Source: Rhinopomastus cyanomelas
Taxonomy: Eukaryota; Chordata; Aves; Bucerotiformes; Rhinopomastidae
NCBI GenBank assembly: GCA_013400115.1
Contig: VXBP01000347.1
Coordinates: 206,899-270,898 of the forward strand
Length of the DNA: 64,000 bases
Direction of reading: 5' to 3'
The stretch's first letter is position 1. Each line of letters opens with the position of its first letter. Of the stretch, positions 1 to 12,669 are shown in pieces. The notes beneath the pieces are model-generated. The model had not been told where the DNA came from. It did no database searches and worked only from the letters and a program-made list of their open reading frames with translations. The translations under genes were made by a program, and so were the position numbers.

Positions 1-490
1 TTAAAGCTGGCTGCCCGTGGCTTGGACTGCCTACACTCTGCTGGGTGAAACCCTGGCTGGACAGCCAGGTCCACAGAGTGGTGGTGCATGCAGAGAAATC
101 CAGCTGGCTAACAGTCACAAGTGGTGTTCCCCGGTGTCAGTATTGTGGCCACCCCTGTTTAGTGTATTTATTCATGATCTGGGCAAGGGGATCGAGTGTA
201 CCCTCAGTTAGTTTGTCAGTGACAAGCTGGGTGGGTGTGCTGATCAGCTTGTGGTCCTGCAGAGAGATCTGGAAGGCCAGTTGTATGAACTTCAGCGAGA
301 CCGAGTGCTGGGTCCTGCACCTGGGTCACAACAACCCAGGGAGGAGGTTTTTATCACCAGCCCTGAACGTGTTTGTAAGTCATGTAGGTCTGTAGCTTAC
401 AGCCATGGTTATCAGTGGGCTTGGCAGAGTTACACTGATGGTTGGACTCTATGGTCTTAAAGGTCTTTTCTAACCCAGGCAATTCTGTGA
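1..490 (+). repeat. CR1 LINE fragment, 3' part of ORF2 plus tail
   Basis: Degenerate CR1 in sense orientation. It shows the reverse-transcriptase C-terminal region (gtcctgcacctgggtcacaa) and ends in the CR1 tail (ggtcttttctaacccaggca, then attctgtga). It enters from the left edge. Confidence 0.75.
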
Positions 491-557
491 GTGACTGTTT
501 CCTTTTAATTCACTGTCTTCTACAAGGTGAAAGTGAGTAGTTTAGTTTAAATTGCAC

Positions 558-3500
558 CTTTTGAGCAGGTAGGGATCGAAGGGGAAGAAACTGTCAAGTG
601 GGTTAGTGCACGTCTGCACAAGGTCACCCCCGGCGCCACTCCGAACAACTGGTATGAACTGCCTGTTGTTCCTCTCAATAATTGTGTAGCAGAACACCAA
701 CTGGTATTTCCTAGAATGAACAGAAGATAAGCACTTCAAACACGTGGGAAGCAACAACTTCAGGTGGTATTAAAATCATAGAATCATTAGGGATTGGAAG
801 GGACCTCGAAAGATCATTCAGTCCAATCCCCCTGACACAGCAGGATCACCTAGACCCAGTCACACAGGAACACGTCCAGGCAGGTTTGAAACCTCTCCAG
901 TGAAGAAGACTCCACAGCCTTCTCATATTTATGTGGAGGTTCCACATGTTCCAACTTACAACCACTGCCCCTTGTCCTATCACTATATGTCACTGAGCAG
1001 AGCCTGGCTCCATCCTCCTGACACCCACTGCTCACATATTTATAGACATTCATGAGGTCACCCCTCAGTCTCCTCTCCTCCAGGCTCAAGAGACCCAGCT
1101 CCCTCAGCCTCTCCTCATCAGGGAGATGCTCCACTCCCTTCATCATCCTCATTGCTCTGCACTGGACTCCCTCCAGCAGCTCCACATCCCTCTTGAACTG
1201 AGGGGCCCAGAACTGGTCACAACACTCCTGATGTGGTCTGATCAGGGCAGAGTAGAGGGGGAGAAGAACCTCTCTTGATCTGCTAACCACCCCCCTTCTG
1301 ATCCACCCCAGGATGCTGTTGGCCCTCTTGGCCACAAGAGCACACTGCTGGCTCATGGCCATCCAGCTATTAAAATGCAAAGTTATTTTTTAAGAAGAGT
1401 CACTTCTTTCATTTTCCAACTGTTATCAGAACTTTCCAAGGCAGTCAGGGAGCATCACTCCAAGCAGACTCATCCTGACTCCAGTGCAAAGCCCTTGGTT
1501 TCGCAGCACTGTGGGATTTCACTAGAACTGCACCAGAGTGCACCAGGCTGCTTCCACGTTCACACCAGCACCTCCATCGAGCTGAAACTGGAATAAACGA
1601 GCGAGTACCTGGTAATGGCAGCAAACAAGTTCACAATGGAGGGCAGGCAAATCTTGAGGGGGTTGAGCTGACACATGACAATGCGCTCGAAATTTAAACT
1701 CTGCAGATACGACAGGCCTTTTAGAAAAGAAAAATTGACAAAAACTGATTATTTCTCACAAAAGCTGAAGTAAACTTCTGAGTCTGAGCAGCCTGCACTT
1801 CGCACACCAGCACATCCCACGGATCTCTTACAGTAGAGATGGATCCCACAGCTTCTTCAGGCAAATAAAGCTGCTCTAAGTAACAGCAGCCTGCCACAGT
1901 GAGGGATCCTTCTCACACTTGCAAGTCCATTATGGATGGACAGTCATCAGGACAGACCAACAGAAGCCCACACTGGTTTTATACAGATGGAATTCAAACA
2001 CAATGAGCAAGATACAGATCACGAAGCGTTCCCGGCATCGTTTCCAACAAGACCAAGAGTTGTACAAGCCATCTCATTTCATCTGCAGCACTGACCACTA
2101 CAGAACACATCAAACCTGCAGATGAACCGCCATACTCTTCACAGGTCTCATCCTCACCTTTCCTTAGGTTTCCATCCAAAAGCTGCTTGTGACGGAAGAT
2201 GAGCGTGTAGAACGCCGCCTGGCACGTGGAGTAGAAGGGCCCGTGCAGAGCGACGTCGCAGTACGCGTTAGTCCCCGTGTCCTGATTGTCAATGTATTTA
2301 TGCAGCCAGTTCACCAGGAGATCCAGGCATGCCTTTACTGTTCTGTAGTGGGGGGGAAACGGTGTAAAAATAGCACCTGCAGTGGTGCACAGTACACAGG
2401 CATTTGGGGAAACATCAGGCAGAAATCTCATTAAATAAAGAGATGCTGTTGTGAGCCTCCTCCTTTATCTCAGCACAATAACCCATCAGCGTAGCAGCAG
2501 TGAAAACACCCATGAGGAAAAGCACGTTACCAGAAGAGGTGAAATCTACAAATGCCTGTGAAACACATAGTAAACAGACTCCTGGGCTACAGTCTGCGCA
2601 GAGAGAGATGCTTCCCATGGTCAGCAAGTAACTGATCTTTCAAGGTCCCTTCCAATCCCTAATGATTCTGTGAGTCTTCAAACATTAGGGATTGGAAGGG
2701 ACCTCGACAGATCATCTACTCCTGTCCCCCTGACACAGCAGGACCTCCTGGAACAAGTTGCACAGGAACATGTCCCAACAGGTTTTAAACGTCTCCAGAG
2801 AAGGAGACTCCACACCCTGCCCTGGGCAGTTTTAAGTTCAGCATCACAGCCACCAAGCCCACCCTGACCAGTGTGAAAACACAGAACATGCACAAGAGCA
2901 CCCATCTGCTGAAGTATTTGAACCCAGCTGCACTGAAATACTAGCACACTTGACCTCCCTGTCTCAGAGTTTACATAAAGGGCCTACTTTAGGGCATTAA
3001 AAATACCTGCTTCTGATACTGAGCACCTGTGACTCTGCCTGAAGTCACCCTCACTTACCCATGCTCAGCCTTAAGCTGCAAGTGCAGCAATCATCAGTCT
3101 GCATCCTGTACGGGCAAAACTTCCCTGACAACTCCAGACAACACCAAATCAGTATTGTAGAAGAGACAAACGAGACTCCTGACGGTGGCACAGACCAACC
3201 CCGCGCGCCCACGTTCTGTGAATTCTGTACTGCACCTCCGCAGGCACCGCGAATCGTTTGGCTCCGTTCAGACACCAGAACAACTTACACAACTGGAATA
3301 AACTTTGCTCGTGCCAAGAAGCTGCCAATGTAACTGGCAGCAGTCTGTCGGATCACCGAAGGGTTGTTGGGATCGTGCAGTTTTTTCCAAAGATGGTCTA
3401 AAAATGCTTCAGCCAACCCCTGGAAGCAAACCACACAGAAATCATGAGTTGCTTGGCCGACAGTAGTGTTTAAGGAAGAGGTTCCTAATATTTGAGTCCC

Positions 3501-6500
3501 ATAATCAAACCCTCCCTAGAACTGTAGTAAATAACTGTCTACAAACAGAATCACAGAACACTAGGGATTGGAAGGGACCTCGAGAGATCATCCAGTCCAG
3601 TCCCCCTGCCACAGCAGGATCACTAAGACCCAGTCACACAGGAACATCTCCAGGTGGGTTTTAAATGTCTCCAGAGAAGGAGACTCCACAACCCCTCTGA
3701 GCAGCCTGTTCCAGAGCTCCGTCACCCTCAGTGGGAAGAAGTTCCTTCTGATATTTACATGGAACCTCCTCTGTTCCAGCTGACACCCAAGACGAGCACT
3801 CTTTCCTGTCTTTCTACACCTAATTATAACAAGTAAATGGAATCAGAAGTCTTAAGACCAGACTACATGAGAAGTGTTTAAAAACAAGATCAGCAAGATC
3901 ATTTTGCGATGCTGGAGAAGCTGGCTGGAGCCCTGTGCCTCAAGTTCAAGTGTTGAATTCATTAAGAGGTCCATAAACAAAAGTTCCTTGACACTAGCTT
4001 AGATCAAATGCATTTGTAGTTTCCAGACATGGGAAAGCAACCACATAAAGAAAAACCTGAAGACAGGAATAACAGAGAAGGAAAAGAACATGAAGATACT
4101 CATTAATTCTGATGTCCTGCCTTCAGACTAGGTCTACAGCAGAAAACAAACCACTTTGTTCTTGCTAAAAACAACCCAGCAAACACAAGGATGCAGGGAT
4201 GGGGAGACAACATCGCGTTTGAAAACAGCTTCTACTCACCAGTTTAAAGCTACAGATGTAGAACATGAAATACTGCACGTGACACGAAGCATGGGTCGGC
4301 AGGATGAGCTTGTCAAAAACCAGCACCAGATCCCGATACAAATCCTTTGTGTTGCTGATGTCAAGTTTTCCTACGCACGGAGAGAAGACAAAGGGCAGCC
4401 AGTGAGCCCCTTCAGGAGTTGGTTGCTTTCCGTGGTGGTGCACACGGAGAACGTTTGCGTGCGCACGCACAGCTACAGAGCTCACAGACGTGCAGGCTCT
4501 GCAGGAACGAGCTGGCTCGGGAAAACCAGAAGACAAGGCTAGGAAATAAAACACCTGGCTTCCATAGCAGTGGTTTCTCAATACAGCAAAATGGCTTCTC
4601 AATAGTCTGTTTTAAATGTGTAGAGCTGAGAAATACAAACTCGGGGAATCATAGAATCACTCTGGTTGGAAAGGACCCCTGGGATCATCGAGTCCAACCA
4701 TCTACCCTACAAGTTCACCCCTAAACCAGATCCCTGAACATCTCCCTCATCCAAACGATCTTTAAACACATCCACGGATGGCAACTCAACCACCTCCCCA
4801 GGAAGCCCATTCCAGTGCCTGACCACCCTTTGTGTGAAAAAATTCTTCCTAATATCAACTCTTAACCTCCCCTGTTGTAACTTGAACCCCTTCCCTCCTG
4901 TTCCATCACTAACTGCTTGTGAGAAGAGGCCAGCACAGACCTCTGCACAGTGTCCTTTCAGGTGGTTGTAGAGAGTGATGAGGTCTCCTGTCAGCCTCCT
5001 CTTCTTCAAACTGAAGAGCCCCAGCTCTTTCTGTCTTTCCTCATAAGATTTATTCTCCAGTCCCCTCACCAGCTTCGTTGCCACCCTCTGCACCTGCCCC
5101 AGCACCTCCCCATCTCTCTTGTGTTGAGGTGCCCAAAACTGGACACAGCACTCAAGATGTGGCCTCACCAGGGCCAAATACCTTCCTACTCCTGCTGGCC
5201 ACACTATTTCTAATACAATCCAGGATGCCATTGGCTTTCTTGGCCACCTGGGCACACTGCTGGCTCATCCTCATCTTCCTGTCTGTTAGAACCCCCAGGT
5301 CCCTCTCTGCCAGCGTCAGGTGTCTCTTTCAGGTGTCACAGAGAGCCTTGCTGTCGCAATTCCAGCTGAGTGACAAGGCTGGTTGCTTTCATCTCCTCCC
5401 ACTGCTTGTGATGCTGAGAGGACCCATAATTCTAACACTCCAAGCAACACAGGTTACCTAGAAAGCACTTCTAATCCCCCAAGTTTGGCAGCACAGTGAG
5501 AAAGCAAAGCTCTACACGCTGTAACGCCACAGCTGGACACGCTGTCGTATTTATACAACCAGGAGGCCTCCAACTGAAGACTAAACCTTTCAGGTCACAC
5601 ATGTACCTTCGCATCCTCTGCCAGCAACGCCGGACAAAGGCAGGAATGAGGACCTACTGATCAGAGACTCCTGCTGCCAAGGGGTGATGGCTCTGTCTTG
5701 CAACAGAAAGCAAGAACTCCCATTATGTTCTAATGATTTGCTAGCACAACAACAGACCTGGTCCTAGATCAAGTGTCCTCACCGTTAACATGGCAAGCAT
5801 CTTTAATGTAGGAGAACAGGATGGTCATCAGAATGTCAAGACGCTCTGCAAGTGGATGGGCCATTCTCTCGCTACTGGAAGAGCCAGCGTTGTTTCCTTT
5901 GCTTTCTTCATCTTCCTCCTGGCAGATGAAACAGCAGCTTTTACATACACACCCCACCAGAGGCAGCAACCACAGGAGAAGTCAGGCTAAATTTCTCTTC
6001 CACTGAAACGCTGAAGTTTTGGGGTTTTTTTAAAAAAAGCATCATCTTTTTTAAATCGCTTAGCCTAAGCAAACCTCTGTAAACTAAGACAACTGCCACG
6101 AATTCTCTCTTTGGGTTTATGGGTTTTCACTTAAAAACATCCAGTGGATTCACTGCACTTCCTCCTAATATTCAGAGGAGTAAAGTCAGCATCCAGAGAA
6201 CACGTTAGCACTCGTCAGCTGTTCAGACTCTAAGAGCTGTGTGCAGCCAAAGCAACAACACACCCCTACACCGTCTTCTTTCATAACCACCTCAGAAGCA
6301 AAGCATTTGCTAAAAGACCTGTTGATAGCCAACCATGTCAAAAAGTCCCTCCTCTGTAGATTTTCCCTCGTTATCGGAATTGTTAGCGGTTTCTTCAGCA
6401 TCTTCAATATCTTGCTGCGGGGTACTAACCTAGAGTGCAAACAGAAGGTTCATTCTCATCAGAACATTGCAAGGCTGCAGTAACAGCAGTAACTATTACT

Positions 6501-9500
6501 TGTAAGCAAAGACAATGGGAGATTTCTAGCCCAGGTTTTGTCCTTGACTAAGTAAACATTTCAGCAGGGAATGATATGTGTGTACACACACCCCCCAGAC
6601 TGACTGAAACTTCACCTCACGGAGTCAGAGGAAAACTAGGGATTGGAAGGGACCTCAAAAGATCATCCAGTCCAATTCCCCTGCCACCGCAGGATCACTT
6701 AGAGTCATGGTCATGCACTAAGTTTGTAGGGCTAGACAGTCACAAATACAGTCCCATCTAGCCCCTGCTCCCTTTGCTTCCAGGGCTTTAGTTTTCCTTT
6801 CTACCAGCAGTAGGAAATAGTGGCTCTTTCATAGAATCATAGAATCATTAGGGATTGGAAGGGATCCCATAAGATCATCTAGTCCAATCCCCCTGCCACT
6901 GGGATCCATTCTGGGGATGCAGCTTTATACACTGAGGTTCTCCACAGTGCACAGCCCTACATCATTTACAACACTACCACTCGTGTTTTTGAGTTAAGAC
7001 TGCAAAACCTTTCCCTTCAGAGGGACGATAAAACACATCGGCCACACACACCGCAGCACGTTCCCCGCGCGTGAGCGCCGATCGCCACGAAGCCAGTACT
7101 TTGACTCTGGCACGGAGGTTCTGCGCAGGGTGTAGCGGTACAGCGACCCACAGGTGGGGAAGCACCTCAGAGCTGGGAATGGATGCCAATCTCATTGATT
7201 TCATACTCAGGAGCACTACATGCTGTGTGCTGGGCACATTTCGTTCCCTACTCTGCGCATCTTAACGCTAAGTTGCCTTAAAAGCTGATACAGAAAAAAA
7301 CTTACATCCAGCTTTAACAGCTTTTCAATGATAAGCTCCAGAATCTGAAGCCTCAGAGTCGGAAGGTACACGGTCACTCGGAGCAGGTTATGGACGTAAC
7401 ATTCCTGTAACACAAAATTGATTGATCACAGAATCATTAGGGATTGGGAGGGACCTCCACAGATCATCTAGTCCAATCACTCTGCCACAGCAGGATTACC
7501 TAGACCAACTCACACAGGAACACATCCAGGTGGGTCTTAAACATCTCCAGAGAAGGAGACTCCACAGCCTCCCTGGGCAGCCCCTTCCAGGGCTCCATCA
7601 CCCTCACTGGGAAGAGGTTAATTCTGATATTTATATGGAACCTCCTCTGTTCCAGCTGACACCCACTGCCCCTTGTCCTATCACTAGGTGACACCGAGCA
7701 GAGCCTGGCTCCATCCTCTTGTCACCCACCCTTCACCCCAGCTTGTGCACTGATGAAGAAAGCAATCCTGTGGAATAGACAGGCAGTTATGGCATTAAAG
7801 AGCAGCACGATGCCTATGCACTTACATGTGCCTGGACAACTTGATGCTCAACAGACACACCCAGATACACATGTGTGCATACAGAAGTGTGTGTGTACAT
7901 AAAACTTGAAGAATCTTCAAACAACACACTCCAAAACCAACACCACCACCAGCTGTCACACTAGAGAGCACATTAACAAACAAGCAAACAAAGTTCATAG
8001 CTCTTACCAGAGTTCTTTCCGACTTGTTAATGAAAGGAAATCTCTCCACAAGGATTGGCACGAGAAACTGCGGTGTCCTACAGTTTAAGAAACAAACCCA
8101 GAAGTTACAGGGTGCTACCACGAGAGCTGAAGCTCCAGCAGCCTCAAGACAAAGTGGAAGAAGCTTGTTTTACACTAATTTCAAGGTAATGATGCAAAAG
8201 GTTTTACAAGCCTCAATAAACAGCAGCCTTTCACTGCAGACTTTTTAGGGGCCACTTCCCACGTGCCATAAACACGGCTTTCCCCGCTCCCTCTTTCCAT
8301 GAATAGGATTTTCAGCCTATGGACACTTCATGAGGATACACAGAGCCTTCCACCAGCAGTTCATCTGGCAGAGTGGGTTTTTTACCTACTGCTACGCTTC
8401 TGATTAAGAGAGGGGGGGAAAAACCCAAACACACATTCATAAGCTCACAAGGTGTAAATCTGCAAGGAATCAGGGATTGGACTGGATGATCTTTCGAGGT
8501 CCCTTCCAGTCACTGATGTTCTGTGATTCTATCTACTCATTTTATAAACCCCTCCGGGGATGGTGATTCTACCACTTCCCCGGGCAGCCCGATCCAGTAA
8601 GGAAAGGGCACAGGAAAGCACAGGATTTTATACTTACGAAGGAACATATCTTGCAACAGTCTGCAGTGCTCTGTGGCACGTGTTGAAGTTTTCTGAGAGG
8701 CCTAGAGAAAGAAAAAAGTAACCGTAAGCGTTTGATTGAAAAACATTTAAAACCCTCCTGGACATATTCCTGTGCGACTTGGTCTGGGTGATCCTGCTCT
8801 AGCAGGGGGATTGGACTAGGTGATCTTCTGAGGTCCCTTCCAGTGCCTAGTGTTCTGTGATTCTGTGATGAAAAACTTTTTGAAAGGTCACTCTCTCATC
8901 TTCACAAGAGTCAAGCAGCCAACTAACTACACTTTATAGGAGACTCTGAATCACAGGCGAACAGGTAAAGGGTAGTTGGGACACCACCAACAGAACTGTG
9001 ATTGATTCCCGCGCTCAAGATAATAAAACACTAAATTCTTGAAAGACATTTAGCTACCTTTTTGCCTTATGATTAAGCACAGTAATTATGCTGGATTTGT
9101 ATTATAAATGTGACTTAAATCTGAATTTATCACAGGGAGAGACTCAGAAGTCCCCCAAATGAGCTAACTGTATTGGGGGAAATAAAATGGAGAACAACCA
9201 ACTCCTCACTTCCCTTTGGCTTTGTTACAGACCAGGAATGTTTTCCTATGCATCCATTCCTATTCCTAGTGACAGAGCACTGGAACAGGCTGCCCAGGGG
9301 AGTTGTGGAGCCTTCTTGCCTGGAGATGTTTCAAACCCGCCTGAATTTGTTCCTGTGGTGATCCTGCTCTGGCAGGGGGACTGCACTAGATGATCTTTCG
9401 AGGTCCCTTCCAATCCCTAATGTTTTCTGATGATATTGGCCATCACAAGTACTTTGAAAGTAAAAGGAAAGGGGCTACCACACAAACAGTTTGAGTACAA

Positions 9501-11544
9501 CAAGGTCTTTGATTTGAAAATTTAAGGGCGTACTGCTTGTGTCTTCATGTTTTACCCAGCTCAGTTAACTCTGTAGATAGAAGCAGCAGGCACTGCACAC
9601 TTCTTTAGCAAAGGCATCACAAGAGCATCAATAAGCAACACTTCCCTTCTACTCACTTTCATCGTCATCGTCAGAGTCTGAAATGTCCACGTCATCTTCT
9701 CTGATGGTTACGCGAGCTAGTGAAACATGAGATCATCACAGTTGTGCAAATCTCACAGCTCACAGTTTCAAGGCCAAGTCAAACACACTGGACAACAGTC
9801 TTCATCAGCATCAGAATCAAAATCATCCACAAGACTTTCTAAGACACGCAAAGCTCCTGCTTCAGTCACAGGTTCTTTGGAGCGTCTGACGTGACACTGC
9901 AGCTTTTGGTTTCCAGCAGCACCAATAGTGTTCATCCCCTTCCAAGACAGCTCCGTGAAGGAGGTCTGGATTAGCCACTAGAATGAAGTTTTCTGTACCC
10001 AGACTTTAGAAGTCCATCAGTATTACAGTTCAGCTGTTCACACCAAGACAGTCATCAACAGGAAAAACCCCACAACACACCAGGAACTGCGTCACGCGTT
10101 GTATTTCTATGTCACTTCTCCGCGAGCAAACGTTTTGACAAGCAAGAGAAAAGCAACTTACGGGGGACAAACTGTGACACAATCATCCGGAGAACCGGCC
10201 TGAGATGAACAGTCTGTGCTGACACCAGATTGCTGAGGAAACCCAGATATTCTTCCACCACCTCGCGGCTTCTTCTCAACCACGGCAGCTTCTGAAAGTA
10301 AGTCAAAGAGCGACGTGAGGAAGGCTAAACTCTTCATCTTCCCACATAACAAATAGATACTTACCAGCAAAATGGAGACCAGTTGTTCGAGTTCTTTGGT
10401 CAAATACACAACAGAAGCTCGAAATTCATGCAGCCAACTAATGATCTGGGCATCCTTAAAACAAGCAGAAGTAACAGGTCACTAGTCAGCAGCAGTAGCT
10501 CCTACTACTAGAAAATAAGAAAATCCTTAAGCGTCAAGAGACTAAGATGAAAGAAGGGATTTCTTTGAGTTTGCATCCTCCCCAGTGAAAGTCCTGAAAC
10601 AGAAATCTGAAAGCTACTGCTGAACCAACACCCTGCCTGGAAGGCTTTTGTTAGTCTTGAGCAAGGCATTCAAACCTTGCTGACACAGGCATTCGATCCT
10701 CAGTTTCTTTTTGCCCTGTCTCAGCACAAGGGACATTCACATCTTGAAATACTGCTGAAGCACCAGTAGATCGACACAGAAAACTGTCGCTGGTTTTGCC
10801 CGTGTAGTTCCAAAGAGCTCCTCCTCTTTAAAAAGAAAAAGTAACCTTCTTCTTTGTTTAATTAAAAAATCGTGGAAAAAAAGAAGACAGCAAATGTGCT
10901 GTGAAACGCAGCTACGTGTTTAAAACACAACATGTGGTTCAAGACCAGAGGGACCTGGGGATTACAGAGACCGACAAACGGTCCAGTTCTCGGCTCTTAC
11001 CTTTATGTCTGGGTCTGACAGCTGATGCTTTAGCAACTCAAAATCCGTGGTCTCACCCTAGCGAGGGAAAGAAACCTAAGTAAAGAGCGCTCGGGTTTCT
11101 CCCCAGAAGAAGACCCCACGAATGACACCATCACTTCTAAACACCCTGATACTGCTGGGCAGTAGCAGAATGACAGCACACACGAGCAAGCAGAAACAGC
11201 TCGAGCGGCTGGAGCAGCACCAGCAGTGCCGACCGTGACTGGCAGCTGGAGCCGCCGGGTCACCGCGCCGCAGCCACCCGGGTGACGCGCACGCGGGGCC
11301 TTCCATCGCCACGGGGAATCCCTTTCACTTTCCCGGCGACACCGCCCGGCCCTCAGCCGCCTGCGGATTTCTTCCCAAGCGCCCTCCCGCCCCGCACTCG
11401 CCCCGGCGCCTTCGCCCCGGGAGCCGCCGCGGTCGAGCGCAGCGCGGTCACCTTGTCGTACTTGAGCAGGATGTCGGCGAGGGTCCCGCCGAACCGCACC
11501 GTCTTCCTGGGCGGGGAGCTCAGGAACTCGTCCCCCCCCAGCAT
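558..11544 (-). CDS. RRN3: RRN3 / TIF-IA, RNA polymerase I initiation factor (3' end off window)
   Basis: RRN3 bridges RNA polymerase I and the SL1 promoter complex and couples rRNA synthesis to growth signals in the nucleolus. Fifteen coding exons are readable in order: 11544-11452, 11057-11001, 10454-10365, 10291-10162, 9716-9657, 8701-8638, 8077-8008, 7404-7306, 6429-6334, 5918-5783, 4370-4240, 3419-3289, 2342-2158, 1717-1609, 710-558. All have AG/GT borders and phases join. They total 1604 nt, about 535 residues, against about 651 in human. Recognisable stretches are SPPRKTVRFGGT near the N-terminus, FELLKHQLSDPDIK, VVEEYLGFLSNLVSAQTV, HPLAERLDILM, LPTHASCHVQYFMFY, CDVALHGPFYS and YQLVFCYTIIERNNRQ. 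The acidic VDISDSDDDD segment (exon 5) matches the CK2-target serines of mammalian TIF-IA. The ATG at 11544 (gcgaccATG) gives a shorter N-terminus than human. The donor after exon 9 (ATG|gttggc) is weak. The C-terminal exons (phospho-regulated tail) are missing because the window ends. Introns hold many CR1 fragments. Confidence 0.97.
774..1370 (-). repeat. CR1 LINE fragment, about 600 bp, minus
   Basis: Starts with the CR1 3' end in reverse (attagggattggaagggacc) and extends into the ORF2 C-terminus. The minus strand still reads as a 176-residue frame with typical CR1 sequence (LLPLYSALIRP, FWAPQFKRDVELLEGVQ). It lies in an RRN3 intron. Confidence 0.93.
2634..2850. repeat. Two CR1 3' ends arranged tail to tail
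   Basis: A short sense CR1 tail (2634-2674, aaggtcccttccaatcccta) is followed at once by a reverse CR1 3' end (from about 2676, attagggattggaagggacc). The first 30 bases of each arm are complementary with a loop of under 20 bases. It lies in the RRN3 intron between the exons at 2158-2342 and 3289-3419. Confidence 0.85.
3549..3795 (-). repeat. CR1 LINE 3' fragment
   Basis: Reverse CR1 3' end (actagggattggaagggacc, then the caggatcacta and tccagagaaggagactcca blocks). In an RRN3 intron. Confidence 0.9.
4645..5345 (-). repeat. CR1 LINE fragment, distinct subfamily, about 700 bp
   Basis: Reverse CR1 whose tail reads ctctggttggaaaggacccc, unlike the 'agggattggaagggacc' tail of most copies here, so it belongs to another, probably older, subfamily. 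The minus strand gives a broken CR1 ORF2 end (WAPQHKRDGEVLGQVQR, ELGLFSLKKRRLTGDL). In an RRN3 intron. Confidence 0.9.
6634..6715 (-). repeat. Short CR1 3' end
   Basis: Reverse CR1 tail (actagggattggaagggacc) with about 60 bases of 3'UTR. In an RRN3 intron. Confidence 0.85.
6829..6905 (-). repeat. Short CR1 3' end
   Basis: Reverse CR1 tail (tcatagaatcattagggatt) ending after ccccctgccac. It sits about 115 bases from the preceding copy. Confidence 0.88.
7426..7735 (-). repeat. CR1 LINE 3' fragment
   Basis: Reverse CR1 of about 300 bp. It begins some 20 bases from the acceptor side of the RRN3 exon at 7306-7404, close to that splice site. Confidence 0.9.
8468..8600. repeat. CR1 tail joined to a second CR1 piece
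   Basis: A sense CR1 tail (8468-8533, gatgatctttcgaggtccct) abuts a reverse CR1 internal piece (8540-8600, cttccccgggcagcccgatc). This is nested or tail-to-tail insertion just 3' of an RRN3 exon. Confidence 0.7.
8738..8872 (+). repeat. CR1 LINE 3' end
   Basis: Sense CR1 3' end (tcctgtgcgacttggtctgg to ttctgtgattctgtgat). In an RRN3 intron. Confidence 0.9.
9262..9435 (+). repeat. CR1 LINE 3' end
   Basis: Sense CR1 3' end (cactggaacaggctgcccag to gaggtcccttccaatcccta). It lies about 220 bases from the RRN3 exon at 9657-9716. Confidence 0.9.
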
Positions 11545-12170
11545 GGTCGCGGCCCCGCGAAGCCGCGTGAACACCCGCACCCCGCTCGGCCCCGACTCAG
11601 CGGACGGGCAGGGGTCGCGCCCCGCGGGGGCGGCGGCGGCGGCGCGGAGCCGCTACCGGGGCGGCGGCGGGGACCGCGCGCGTCTCCGCCACATGCCGCT
11701 CGCGCCCGGGCGGAAAGGGCCGCGCGAGCCGCCGGAAGCGCGGAGAGCCCCGCCCCGCCCCAGCGAGAGGAGAGGCCAGAGGGGCCGCGCTGCCTCAGCG
11801 CGGCCTCGCCGCTGCGGGAGGACCGGGGAGCCGGCTCCGGCGCTTGACGCGTGTCGGCGAGAGGAAGCCGGGTGCGGCCTCGCCGCCGCGCCCAGCCCGC
11901 TGCACATGAGGCCGTTTGCAGGCGGCAGCGTCCCGGCTCCAAGGGCGGGTGGCGGCGCTGAACACTGCGCAATCCAAACGGCTCGGTCGGGGTTAAAGAA
12001 GGCCACGTACCCACCTGTCCGCAGCGGAACGTCACCTCGGCAAGCAGCTCGAGGTTTGCTGGAGGAGAGGCACAGCCGGGCAACTCAAAAACGCGGTGTC
12101 AGGACGTGTCCACGGCCGCTGTGTGGGAGCTGCGGCATTCCCGGAGCAGAACGGCCCCGAGCTTTGCCTC
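11280..12170 (-). promoter_or_regulatory. RRN3: CpG-island promoter of RRN3
   Basis: A GC- and CpG-rich block covers the first coding exon of RRN3 and several hundred bases upstream on the minus strand. It is flanked on both sides by AT-rich repeat-bearing DNA, so it is a clear CpG island. No TATA box is obvious. Long open frames on both strands here are a by-product of GC richness. Confidence 0.75.
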
Positions 12171-12180
12171 TGGAAGCACG

Positions 12181-12211
12181 GTGTGTACACACACACACAC
12201 ACATATACACT
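12181..12211. repeat. (CA)n microsatellite
   Basis: A short alternating purine-pyrimidine tract (gtgtacacacacacacacac, then atatacac) at the outer edge of the RRN3 CpG island. Confidence 0.85.
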
Positions 12212-12669
12212 ACCGCTGAGTAAACCAGTACGTGCAGTTCCTTCAAAGGCTCTGCTGGTTTGTACTCTATACACACCAACTGACATCATTACGGGATGTG
12301 GCAGCTTAAGATCATACAACTCAAAAAGAATCAAGCATCAAATTCACTGGATTTTAGAGCAACCAGAAAAGCATGGATGGAAAGGTGCATTTTCCATGTA
12401 GCTCCTCAGTAACGTTGACTCGGCTGCTTTGGACTTTAAATTCAGTTGAATATTTCCTTCTCCACATCCCAGTGACACCAATACATTACTTGAACTTAGT
12501 CCTCTTCACCTGCTGAATGTATTTGCTGATTCTCTACACAGATGGCTACCACTACACTACTTTCCCAGTAGTTTGCACTCTTAGAAGTAACAGTCTGTAG
12601 AATTCACTAATAACTGCAATTTCTCCCCATATAAGATGTTCCCATGTAAAGAACATAAATCTTATAAGG

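Noticed and set aside
850..1380. 176-residue minus-strand frame
   Set aside because: It is the degraded C-terminus of CR1 ORF2, not a host gene.
4707..5255. 182-residue minus-strand frame
   Set aside because: CR1 ORF2 remnant of another subfamily.
11282..12223. 313-residue plus-strand frame in the RRN3 CpG island
   Set aside because: Arg/Pro/Ala-rich low-complexity translation produced by GC richness, antisense to RRN3 exon 1, with no known motif.
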